64,000 nt of DNA from Leuctra nigra (taxonomy: Eukaryota; Arthropoda; Insecta; Plecoptera; Leuctridae): NCBI GenBank assembly GCA_934045905.1, contig OW203764.1, forward strand, positions 24,044,954 through 24,108,953. Reading direction: 5' to 3'. Position numbers and translations under genes: made by a program. The stretch's first letter is position 1; each line of letters opens with the position of its first letter. A model generated the notes under the pieces. That model had not been told where the DNA came from and did not search any database. It saw nothing but the letters and a program-made list of their open reading frames with translations. Below, in pieces: positions 40,601-49,660 of the stretch.

Positions 40601-40690
40601 GCTTGACTATTGTCAGAAAAATTAATGTTAAAGTCACTCAGCCTTTCCGTCAATCGCGTTCCAATAGTTGTTCAAACATTATTAATTATG
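37668..40690 (-). mobile_element. Non-LTR retrotransposon (LINE, Jockey/CR1-type), 5'-truncated
   Basis: A minus-strand element consists of a long endonuclease-reverse transcriptase frame (37840-40671 open), about 150 bp of 3' UTR and a TAA/TTA-rich microsatellite-like 3' tail at 37668-37691 (AATAATAAT-type on the minus strand). The 5' boundary is approximate: the frame is closed by a TGA at 40672-40674, just where the endonuclease domain should begin, and no ORF1 is visible, so the copy is 5'-truncated as expected from incomplete target-primed reverse transcription. A microsatellite tail rather than plain poly(A) leans toward the CR1/L2 side of the Jockey-CR1 group. I could not identify a target-site duplication because both flanks are rich in ATT repeats. 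Confidence 0.9.
37840..40653 (-). CDS. LINE ORF2: endonuclease-reverse transcriptase (EEP + RT), open but lacking its N terminus
   Basis: The frame of 937 codons has no internal stop. Residues 1-230 are an exonuclease-endonuclease-phosphatase domain with ETW at 25-27, GDLN at 133-136 and TDH at 211-213 (the usual SDH has Thr for Ser). Residues ~430-700 are the reverse transcriptase: NYRPISLL at 506-513, TDFSKAFDSVDH at 575-586, GVPQGSILGP at 632-641 and the catalytic YADD at 662-665. A C-terminal region of ~240 residues follows, and no RNase H is visible. The protein would nick target DNA and copy LINE RNA in the nucleus. The listed first codon (40651-40653) is TTG; the open frame runs only six codons further upstream, and the first in-frame Met codon appears near residue 168, inside the endonuclease. 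The copy therefore probably cannot make a full enzyme, although the lack of stops shows it inserted recently. Confidence 0.92.
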   Translation of the reverse strand: MTERLSDFNINFSDNSQADIVCVTETWLSASILEGEVLDSSQYTVFRRDRNERAGGGVLIAISSALASRHVDEEDGECEVVWAEVLRSPSSSLFIGCVYLPPLPTSSLVGNLQDSISRILARSRPQDVVLLCGDLNLPDIRWLPSSDGLQPLVIGNSNAGVALEFVDMVNELNFHQVVPFATRVSNFLDLLFCNTQDVQIVVDQVESIVRTDHLAFEATVFLPALERPKSKSLPRFNWNKADLNLLKINLLDTNWNEMDAAGEVDEKCDIFYSLLNGVLTESVPYVKVNPSRYPTWFDRELIAALKDKTRSHKEWKRTGFRSHYVEFQVKRSFFKTLRSDTYSAYLKKIDAKVMENPNLLWKYIRGKSRARRIPVEVEFDGVKSTETQTSCQLFSNFFASTFLSSHAPVAANCLPETPLYDNVESLSTFIVSKREVEFYLSSLVNGKSPGPDGIPNKVLKHCREPLSIPLTKLFNHSLQAGKFPTRWKHSNVTPILKKGSRFHVSNYRPISLLSVFSKIFEKIIHKNIYSHVAKHIVVEQHGFVKGRSTVTNLVKYTTDVAFHINEKIQVDAIYTDFSKAFDSVDHQLLVHKLRGFGIDGNLIDLITNYLSGRTQSVVIDSASSRPVQVTSGVPQGSILGPLFFTLFVNDIPRKIKSRCLLYADDLKIYMPVNNVRDCSRLQKDIDSLVNWCSQWNLKLNISKCNVITFTNKIKHVVGFNYTMGAVALVRVKSVKDLGVFISSDLTYNLHIDFMKSKALKLLGLLGRNCFTPFSKSTNRLLFSAIVRPQIEYASTVWNPYHVTKIKSIESVQRRFVKSMCFHSGVVYNGLEYDSFCKNMNLIPLHDRRKMADMVFLYKLMNGLLDTDLVQLLNVYVPVRLSRSRQFFRVSPVRIDVFKFSTINRLQATFNHFYNLCSELDVNFNSLTEFKALILRHL

Positions 40691-43600
40691 TGTGTCCTGA
40701 TTGGCTTATAAAAAAGAATAGAGGAACCAAAATGTATACTGACAAAAGTTAAATTTTAATCTGCATTTGTTCTCTCCCATTATGATGTAAAGAGCTGTCT
40801 TGCCCCGTGACGAGGAGGTGGGTGGGGGTGGGGGGCTGAGCGAGTGATTGAAGCATCTCGACGTCGCGTGACCAAGACGCCCGACGCCGACGCCGACGCT
40901 ACTCGAAGACGACGCCCAACAGCGTCGGACCATGTGTTCGACGAGCGTCTAATAAATAAGGGTCTGGTGCGAGGGGTGCATCATCATTAGGGGTGGTTCG
41001 CCGAGTCGTTATGCCCCGTGATAAGACGCTGGTTCTAACCCTGCGTGGACTTGCACACAGATCTTACGAATGTGAAACACGGAGATTATGTTCTCGCTTG
41101 GTTGATGGGATGGGAGTGGAGGCGCCGTTTTAGAACCTCGGCGTCCCGATTGCGCTCGTTTTCTCTCGTGTAATCACCTCGGATGAGGATAAGGTTGGAT
41201 TTTGTGGGTAGAATCTTTGCACGGGGAGCAGGATTTAGAGATGTACTAGTGGCGTATAAACTTGAAAAATGCCAATAATATATATTTTTAAAAGGACTCA
41301 TAAATTAATGTATAATGTGAAACACGTATACAGGTATACATTTTGTAGGAACCCCAATAATAATCCTAAATTTACGTATGGTTCCTAAATTCCGCTCTTG
41401 ATCTTGAAATAAAAATAATATTATTTAATATTTTCTAAAAAATTACCTCTTTTAGTCACCAAAAGCAATCACGAAGGACATTTGTACTCCTTAGAATATT
41501 GTCCAGTCCAACCTTATCTACAACAATTTGAGACCAGAAGCCAATCAAGGTAATATGATTTCTTTCCAAGATCCCATGTCACCTTTTTAATCTCCGAGCC
41601 ACAACATAATCCACTCCTGAACCGCAGAACACCCGGCGAATGCCTCATCTTCATCCCACTAAATCAGCGCGCAACCTGAGTATAGAACACCGACACAATC
41701 ATGATAACTCCTGCCTTCTCTCTCTTGCAAGGCTTCCGTAGTTGCCTACTTGCTATCCAGTTACAATATACGATTCTTACCTCGCATGATGCATGGGTGT
41801 ATCACATTACTGCTCCCTACCAGACCGACGGACGTGCGTACACATATGCTGTGTTTTATTGCATAAAAGTGTGCACATGTTTGGCTGAAACCGATGCACA
41901 TGTCATGGTAAGCAAATGCCATGGCAATTATAATATTGCCATCTGTTTTTTAGCTGCTTTAAAATCTACTTTCTATAGTTATGATCAATTGACTGGATAG
42001 AAAATTAATAGAGCAGTTATTGTAACTAACATGTGTATGACAGCTATGTTTTTCGCTTTCGGGAATGGTTTTTAGGATGATTAGAGGATGATACGTATAA
42101 TGGGAAAGGGTATTGGTAGGGTCGTGGCATGTATTATGACTAAGAAAAATAAGTCAGATCGGTTGGTTGTAACTCTATATATTATCAGTTTAATTCATGG
42201 TTTATAGGCAGCTTGTCAGCTAGGTAATATATCGTCTATGGGAGGTTATGATGATAATGAGCTTGTTGAGAAGGAGGTGGTATCTTTCCAGGAAGAACTC
42301 TATGTCAGAGAACTCATCTTATTTGTACATGTAGCTGTGTAAATGTCTAAATATCTCTGAATTCCTAACTCCCTCCCGCTGACCACATGTATCCTGATTA
42401 AGAGTGTGACTCGTCCACACGTGAAATCTCGCCCTCGAGTCTTCGCCGCCATGTGGCATGTCTGTCAGAATCGCCTTCTCGTGATGTGATAACCATTCTC
42501 ATCCACATGCGTGTAATAAGTAATTACAAGCCGCTCGATCCGAAGATATCCGAACTGTCAGACGCACGCAACGCAACTGATCTGTAGACTGGTTTATATA
42601 GACACCACACCGCGGGCCTCGCAACTACCCACATAGCGATTGAAGTGTGGGTTTGTGTAACCTGAATAGTGCGCGAAATTTCTATGAAAACGGCTTTCAA
42701 ACTTTCATATATGCGCACCGGCGTGCGTTCGTTCCAATAATTAATTACCTCCCCAAGAGAAAATTGTTGTTTGGAAATTGGATAGTAAATTTGCGTACTT
42801 TAGGAACTTGAAACTACCTTGAAGATTCTCTCTTGAATTCCTTAGCGGAATCCAAAAGGCTCGTTAAAGGATGTTCGTTAGTATAGCGTGTGACATTTAC
42901 ATTCAATAAATTAACGATCAAGAAAGGAACCTTCCGTTGGAATTTTCATTCTCGTATATAGCACCGCACTTTCATTTTCCACCCGTAGTAGTGATTTCTG
43001 GTGATTTTCCAGCCAAATTGAAATACGTAAAATGGTTCACCACACGCTACGCAATATGTACACTTCAGTTTAGAAGACGGGTGTGTTTTATGTACTCTTT
43101 CAATGTTAGCTACATGAAGTCATTGCACGAGATTGTTACTTTTATATCAACCGCAGATGGCACAAAGGGAGGACTCGAGCCGCGTTACCGGGGTGACCAG
43201 AGCGAAAACAGTGCACATGAATTATGCAAAACTTTGACTTACGCACACACATACACCGTGGAACACCCTCCTGCATAGGCTGACTCGCCTCATTGTTGTG
43301 AATAGCTTTGGTGGTTCCATCTGAATAGGCCTATATAATCTCACAGGGCATGGTTTAAATATTTCATATGGTTTTATACGGGCTGTTCAAACAGTTATAC
43401 GTTGTACTCTCTGGTATAATAGTGTACACGGGAAAATTAACCTTTTTGTTTGACGCCCCGCTCTAACAGCGAGCTTGATTAATATTTAGGAGCATTTTGC
43501 ACGCCAGGGTTTTGTGTAGTTAGGTATAAAGTTCGAAGTATTTGTGGATTACGCAAAATCACACCATCATTTCACAAAAGATTAAAATAATACATCATTA

Positions 43601-43792
43601 TGTTATACTCAATACCCAAGTGAAGTGAATTTCCAAATAGAATACTTCGATTTTTTTCCAAAAAAAAAAATCCAGATTTTCGTGCGTATATAGTACAGTA
43701 CTAACCAACATTTCTAAATATTATGTTCAATGTCTTGTTATTGAGCGAGCGAAGCGAGCGTCTCCTTTTGGCTCATTTGGCACGGACCTCTG
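40691..43792. other. Non-coding region between the LINE and the tandem array
   Basis: It begins with a strikingly CpG-rich block (40855-40960) built on GACGCC/GCGTCG repeats. After that it is AT-rich, with frames of at most 113 residues and no motif. A tag-like AGTGGCGTATA at 41248 resembles the CAGTGGCGT transposon terminus. Confidence 0.5.
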
Positions 43793-43845
43793 TTTTTTGT
43801 TTTTTTTTGTTTTTTTGTTTTTGTTTTTTTCTGTTACTGACGATA

Positions 43846-44224
43846 TACAGGTCAGAGTTTTTCTTCGATCGAGCTGAAATTTTGCACACGTGTTTGGACA
43901 TTCTCTGGGCGTTGCAGACCCTAATTTTTTTGATATCTACTGATTGGTTAAAATTTAAATAAACATCTCCTGATAGGTTGAACAGTGAAAATGGTCTTCG
44001 ACAAATCTGATCAAACTCATATTTTGGCTATACATGTCTAGAGTTTTTCCTCGATCGAGCTGAAATTTTGCACACATGTAGAGACAAACTTTTCTGTTTG
44101 CAGACCCCAAATTTTTTTGAAATTTATTAATTGACTAAAATTTAAATAAACATCTCCTGATGGTAGGTTGAAAAATGAAACTGGTCTTCGATAAATCTGA
44201 TCAAAATCATATTTTGGCTATATA
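43846..44224. repeat. Tandem ~190-bp repeat, units 1 and 2
   Basis: Two head-to-tail copies (43846-44030 and 44031-44224) share GAGCTGAAATTTTGCACAC, a TTTGATAT/TTTGAAAT region, AAAATTTAAATAAACATCTC, and a conserved end reading ATCAAA..CATATTTTGGCTATA. A T/TTTG-rich tract (43793-43831) and a GAGCGAGCGAAGCGAGCG motif at 43743 precede the array. A third copy lies at 47713-47896, displaced by an inserted element. The family is unnamed here; it could be a minisatellite or the subterminal repeat block of a larger transposon. Confidence 0.85.
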
Positions 44225-47200
44225 GTCAGGGAACAGAATTAAAAAAATGACAACTTTGCGGGCAGGTCTGTTAAAAGTTGCCAACGTCGATATTCTTATG
44301 TATTTTGATGCGCTGAATTCGAAAAAAAACGTTGGCATCCTGTCATTTGACTCCTTCACCCTTAAATTCAACAAAAACGGGGTGAACTACCCTTAATCAT
44401 AAAATCAGCCCTATTTTCGTAACTAGACGAGATAAAACAAATGTTAAAAAATCGTAATATAGCTGAACATGTAATGAACATATTTGTCGCTGCATGTATG
44501 GGCAAAATGTAAACAATTAATGTACTAAATAATATTTGAACAATTGACTTCAATAAAATTTAGCCAAATTGGAAAACATATCACGTAATTCTAAAAAAAG
44601 TATAAGAGTTAAACACTTGACAATTGTTAATAACATACCCAACATCCTGACTGCCGTAACGAAATCAACCGTATTACAAAATGTTGAATAGTTTGGTCTA
44701 CAGAAATGTTCAAATGCATTGACCTCAGATTGCATCCAGCTCATCTCGCCTCACGCGGGATCGAGTGGGCCACCTTTTAGTCTAGAGTCTAAAGGGTTTG
44801 ACCCCCCACTAATTGCAACATTAGAGTATTTTATATCATTGGATTCAGAAAAAATAACTGTATAACATACCAAAAGTCTACCAAAATTAAAATAAGATGG
44901 CTTCCTCTGATTGGTCAATTAGTGAAAAACAATTGAATGCGATTATTAATTTACAGTGTAATGTAAATACATCGAATATGGTATCGAATGAAAGCTCTTT
45001 TCAAGTAGAGTTCAGAAAAAAATATTAAAAAATTCAAAATTTTTACCAAGGTCAAATATGCTCTAAAGTACCCAGAATGGCCTCTATAGAGGCACGCGAC
45101 TTAAAATGTCTGCCGTAGTCGCATCCGAAGAGCTACAGACATGCTTTTGGTGTCATTCGATTAAGAATACAATTTTCTGTAACATATCAAAAGTATACTA
45201 AAATCAAAATAGTGCTAATGATAATCATTTGTTAATTAGTAAATTAGAAAATTAAACAAAATTATATAGTGCAGTAGCAAAGCAATTAAACTATGGATTT
45301 TAAGATTAAATGTTTAGTTCTTTCAAATATCTCAATTGTACCCTCCTGAACATTTTTGGATGAGGAGACATTTGATTCGAACTTGCATTTTCAAGATGGC
45401 GGCCAATGATCAATGCGGCACTGCAGTTTCAATATCTCAGCTCCCGTTGATCCGATTTTAATTTATTTTCTTTGAAATTGAAGCTGAATAATGTCTTCAT
45501 CTTTTTTGTAATAAGTATTATTATCATATCTCGAACAGTTTAAAAGTAACATTAAAAATTACTGATACCTAATTTGACTTTTGGGTTTTCGTTCAATATG
45601 GTTATAAGCCTATTTACATTGTTGTGTGTATGTCCACGCGAAACATTTTTAATTATTATACTCTGGACATATTATTAGCTTTCATATGATGTATAATTTG
45701 TGGGGTATAAAGTCAATAGGAGCTGAGAAAATGGGTTTAGAACATAAACCTTAATCATTGAGATAGCAAAATTCCAGTATTCAGATTTCTGAATATTAAA
45801 AACCTATTTTCTCATCTCCCGTTGACTTTAAAACCCATCATTTATATATCACAGGACAGCTAATGACATTTTCAGATTATTTTATTTGAAAAATGTTTTC
45901 CGTGGACATACACACAACAATATACATAGGCTTAAACAGTTTAAAACGAAAATCCAAAAGTCAAATTATCAGTAATTTTAAATAAAACTTTTGAACTGTT
46001 CGAGATATAATAATATTACTTATTACAAAAAAGATGAAGACATTATTCAGCTTCATTATAAAAGAAATATAATTAAAATCGTATCAACGGGAGCTGATAT
46101 ATTGTAATTGCAGCGGCCGCATTGATCTTTGGCCGCCATCTTGAAAATGCAAGTTCGAATCAAATGTCTCCTCTTCCAAAAATGTTCAGAAGATAACAAT
46201 TGAGATATTTGCAAGTACTGAACATTTAATCTAAAAATCCACAGTTCAATTGCTTTGCAACTGCACTATATAATTTTGTTTAATTTTCTTATTCACTAAT
46301 TCACAAATTATTATCATTAGCACTATTTGGAATTTTGTAGACTTTTGACATGTTACAGAAGATTGTATGATTGTTGATTGCTAAAATGACACAAAAAGCA
46401 AGTCTGTAGCTCTTCGGATGCGACTACGGCAGCCATTTTAAGTCGCGTGCCTCTATAGAGGCCATTCTGGGTACTTTAGAGCATATTTGACCTTGGTAAA
46501 AATTTTGAATTTTGTAATATTTTTTTCTGAACTCTACTTGAAAAGAATTTTCGTTCGATACCATATTCGAGTAAATTAATAATACCTTATTTTAATTTTG
46601 GTAGACTTATGGTATGTTATAAAGTAATTTTTTCTGAATCCAACGATATCAAAATACTCTGATGTTGCAATTAGTGGGGAGTCAAACCCTTTAGACTCTG
46701 GACTATAATGTGGTCTATCTATTCAATGAATTAATTGGGGCAAAACACGACAAACCTTGAGCCGTGGCCACTTCTACATTATAGTGAAAAGTGCGGAGGC
46801 ATTATTTTAATTTGTGTTTCTACATAGTGATGCGTCGTCCAGAGTAGGGTTTTTACTTTTTATCATATACATTCCCGGTACATTAACTTCTTCGTTTTAT
46901 TACTTTATCTTGGTATATTGATTAATCTATATGTGATCAATTGATTGATAACTTGCCAAAAGGAAGGATTAAATCTCCCACACCTACAGAATGACAACAA
47001 ACCTCTGCTAACTGACATAGTGTACATTAAAATTGACAATTTCACAGTGAATAATTAGTTTTGAATAGCTGCATGGTGAACACACAGTTTCGCGCTATAA
47101 ATACCTAGCACGCATTGGCTGTTCCCCGTCACATCATCCCCCCTCCACCGCAATACCGTTGGGCCAAGCTGTGGGACGCTAGGGCGATGCAGCGGGCCCG

Positions 47201-47710
47201 TGGAGTTGCCTTATTCAAATGACTATATTTAAGTAACCCGGCAATCTACCGAAATGCGGTAAACTGCATTATCTTCCTTATTGTATTGGGCAGTTTTTTG
47301 TAAAGTATGAGCTTTATGACTTTCTTAGTTAAGCAGCACCGACAAGTTATATTTTTTTGTGAAAAATTAGCAAGTGCGTTTTTTGAGATAATGGGCCCAA
47401 TCAGCAAGTTTGAAGGGTCATTATCAAAATTTTGAAGATGCCATTTTATTAATCAGTATTTAAACTTGACATGAGTTTTTTTTCGTAATTTTATCGTAAG
47501 TTTTGACAAATTTGGTACGGTTTTTAGCTTTAAACCCCTAGAACAGGGTTTTTTAAGTTTAAGGGTAGAAGGAGTCGGATTTCGAATTGCCAACGTCACT
47601 TTTTGGATTCAGCGGGGTCGAGTTAGTGGGAATCACTATTCAGTTTGCTTTTAACACGATTTACTTGTACTCATGAGAAGGAGACGTCTTTTCAGATTCT
47701 GTTCCCTGAC
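44225..47710. mobile_element. Non-autonomous TA-flanked DNA transposon (Tc1/mariner-like) with palindromic interior
   Basis: The left end GTCAGGGAACAGAATT and the right end AGATTCTGTTCCCTGAC are inverted complements, each flanked directly by TA (44223-44224 and 47711-47712), as expected for Tc1/mariner-type target duplications. Similarity between the ends continues, patchily, for roughly 170 bp; both sides share CGTTGGCA..., GACTCCTTC and ACCCTTAAA blocks in inverted orientation. The 3.5-kb interior has no long open frame and no transposase motif, so any movement would need an enzyme in trans. The central 1.9 kb is itself a large inverted repeat (separate entry). It lies between units 2 and 3 of the ~190-bp tandem array. 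The superfamily is inferred from the TA duplication only. Confidence 0.75.
44770..46713. repeat. Giant inverted repeat (arms 44770-45738 and 45798-46713, ~60-bp loop)
   Basis: The left arm starts CCACCTTTTAGTCTAGAGTC; the right arm ends with the inverse GACTCTGGACTATAATGTGG. Matching inverted blocks run the whole length: AAAGGGTTTGACC/TCCCCAC, CCTCTATAGAGGCACGCGAC, CGCATCCGAAGAGCTACAGA, CAAGATGGCGGCCAATGATC (one mismatch in the partner), CGGGAG/ATAGGAGCTGAGAAAAT. By eye the arms are about 90% alike; the left has an extra ~50 bp near 44905-44955. The loop is about 45739-45797. A transcript would fold into a ~900-bp hairpin. No coding sequence is visible. Confidence 0.85.
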
Positions 47711-47712
47711 TA

Positions 47713-47896
47713 ATACAGGTCAGAGTTTTTCTTTGATCGAGCTGAAATTTTGCACACATGTAAAACCAACCTTCTCTGTTTGCACACCATAATTTTTTTT
47801 GAAATCCATTCATTGGTTAAAATTTAAATAAATATCTCCTGATAGGCTGAAAAATGAAAACGGTCTTCGATAATTCTGATCAAACTCATATTTTGC
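47713..47896. repeat. Tandem ~190-bp repeat, unit 3 (separated by insertion)
   Basis: This copy has the same order of motifs as units 1 and 2: ACAGGTCAGAGTTTTTCTTT, GAGCTGAAATTTTGCACACA, AAAATTTAAATAAATATCTC and a CTGATCAAACTCATATTTTG end. It starts directly after the TA that flanks the 3486-bp insertion, so the three units were probably contiguous before the insertion. Confidence 0.85.
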
Positions 47897-48127
47897 ATGA
47901 TCATTAAGACCAATATTGTCTCTTATTTTACAAAATTCCATCCCAATCAGTTAAGAACGTATGAACTTATTGACATTTTTAATATCTGTCAGTAATGAAG
48001 TATCGAAATGAATGTTTTCCAGTGCCAATTGAATTGATTCTGATTTGCTTTATGAACCAGGTGCTTAGATGCTATTTTAAAGTTTCGATGAAAAGCATAA
48101 TACCTACTTTTAAGTTGATATCATAAT

Positions 48128-48548
48128 CAGTGCTCGAAGAAGGCCGGTATGGGACGGTATGATATACCGGTACTTCTTTACACATTTGATTTCATATCGT
48201 TACTTATCAGAAAAAACGGAATGCTTAAAATCAGATATTCTTGGAAATTTACGTAATTTTAGATTCTAATTTACTCGTATTTCATGGTTATCTTTTGACT
48301 GCATATTTCAAGCATAACTGTGAACTATGAACATCCACTACAAGATAAAGTAAAATTCATTATTTAATTTAGTTGTTTCATCAAGGTAAAAGACTAATCT
48401 AACTAATGACATGACAATGGTTGTCAGTGTAATTCTGGAATCTGGACCCTCATCTAATATCGTACCTCCCCCCCCCCCCCCCCCCCCACCGCACGTGGTA
48501 TTCTTATGTTACCATACCGCCACTATTTAATTCCTACTTCGAGCACTG
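48128..48548. mobile_element. hAT-type MITE with perfect 8-bp target-site duplication
   Basis: The 421-bp element begins CAGTGCTCGAAG and ends CTTCGAGCACTG, exact 12-bp terminal inverted repeats, with further inverted similarity just inside (CGGTATGG on both sides). It is flanked on each side by the identical octamer ATCATAAT (48120-48127 and 48549-48556). CA..TG ends, short inverted repeats and an 8-bp duplication are hallmarks of the hAT superfamily. It has no transposase frame and carries a 20-base C run (48468-48487). It sits about 430 bp upstream of the signal-peptide exon. Confidence 0.88.
48468..48487. repeat. 20-base C homopolymer inside the hAT MITE
   Basis: The run lies within the 48128-48548 element, so at least some G/C runs of the window travel with transposable elements. 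Confidence 0.9.
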
Positions 48549-48978
48549 ATCATAATCAATTCATTATGGTTGTATATGTTTTCTGTGCGTTGTGTACGCA
48601 TTTCCGGTTCGAGAATTTGCACGTACCCGTGCTCGCTCATCAACGCGTTACACTGAGCGTTTTCCTAGTATTAGACTTCATTGTAGTAATCAATTTTTTA
48701 ATTCAACTCTAATTAATGCAATGTGCAGACATTACTAAATTGTCTTTAATAAAAAATAATTACACGTTGTCCTGACATTTCAGACACCCTCTTCAGACCT
48801 TGACTTCACGCCATTGTGCATCTCCAACAACTGTCAAGAGCTCCTCCGTTATTTTCACTCCCAGATTCGCCATCTCGTGAAATCCCGCTCACAAAATGTC
48901 CGCCGCGTTGATTTAACAATTAACCCGAGCGTCCAACTTCCTCATTAAGTTAATTGGTTGTTTTTGTTTGTGTTTCAG

Positions 48979-49123
48979 AGAAGTGGCGGCGATGTCTGTC
49001 GGACGAAGTTGCTTCTGAAACCCCCGGTCGTCCAATGCGTCAAGATGGCCGCCACTATCAAGATCGCTCTAGCCGCCATTTGCTGTTGCTGTGTGATTGC
49101 CAAGGCGCGCGCCTTTGACACAT
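48979..49123 (+). CDS. Signal-peptide exon of a discoidin-domain gene (probable discoidin domain receptor); coding part 49045-49123
   Basis: Seen: a T-rich tract ending TGTTTCAG (48978) is followed by 66 nt of GC-richer leader, an ATG at 49045 in strong context (A at -3, G at +4), and 26 codons reading MAATIKIALAAICCCCVIAK then ARAFDT. The exon closes at 49123 on a GTGAGT donor in phase 1. The peptide has a short charged start (K6), a hydrophobic core (I7-I18) with four consecutive cysteines, and a plausible signal-peptidase site in the AKARA stretch, so the product should enter the secretory pathway. The frame stays open upstream through the acceptor, but the signal peptide and the Kozak context favour 49045 as the start. 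The terminal T joins CA of the exon at 57118 to give Ser, just before the discoidin cysteine. Inference: this is the first coding exon of a secreted or type I membrane protein. The acceptor in front of it implies a further 5' non-coding exon. A lone exon would be weak evidence; the phase match makes it convincing. Confidence 0.68.
48992..49018 (+). promoter_or_regulatory. Upstream ATG / 8-codon uORF in the 5' leader of the discoidin gene
   Basis: Within the leader of exon 48979-49123 an ATG at 48992 opens an eight-codon frame that stops at 49016-49018, 26 nt before the main start. A second upstream ATG at 49035 lies in a different frame, overlaps the main start and runs past it; its context is weak. 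Short uORFs can lower initiation at the main ATG, so this may be a translational control. The effect here is inference. It matters only if this leader is in the mature mRNA, which the splice acceptor at 48978 suggests. Confidence 0.4.
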
Positions 49124-49607
49124 GTGAGTGTTGCTTTTGTTTCGTGGAGAGTGGAAGTTTGAGTCCGTGGGATTGTTGACAGGTGACAGCTTGATTGTTT
49201 CCGTGCGAGGTGTGATATTGACACTTGACAGGGGATCGGGCGAGTGACAAGAAAATCAAACTTTTCTGAGCGAAAGAAATCGTCGAAATAATAACCATTT
49301 TATTCACCAACAACTCACAGGAAAATAAAACTTACTTTTAATGAGCTTTTATCTATAGTTTGAAATAAGCACCATTGTCCATTATAAGTCATACTTGAGT
49401 TTGGTATGAAAACTTGATATTATGAAAATTCATCTACTCTTCGACAAACTCTTTAGACAGAAAGTACATTTCTTTAGTATTCACTAGGGGGTATTCACTT
49501 CACCAAACGTCAAACTTATATGATATCTATTCAAAATATTGTTTTCCCATCTAATACAAAGTTTATCGAAAACTTTAAATTAATTTTAATGTTTTTCCAA
49601 ACTTTTT

Positions 49608-49660
49608 GGTGGAGGTGCCTTGAACCAAAGCACTCAACAATGTTAAGATGATGCGCAGCT
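49608..49660 (-). repeat. Dispersed repeat with GGCACCTCCACC core (copy 4)
   Basis: The core at 49608-49619 is preceded on the minus strand by TTGTTGAGTGCTTTGGTTCAA, closely similar to the 34195 copy. It lies in the discoidin-gene intron about 480 bp after the signal-peptide exon. Family unknown. Confidence 0.45.

Noticed and set aside
43743..43962. 79-codon + strand frame across the TTTG tract
   Set aside because: It consists largely of low-complexity Phe runs and the start of the tandem repeat unit.
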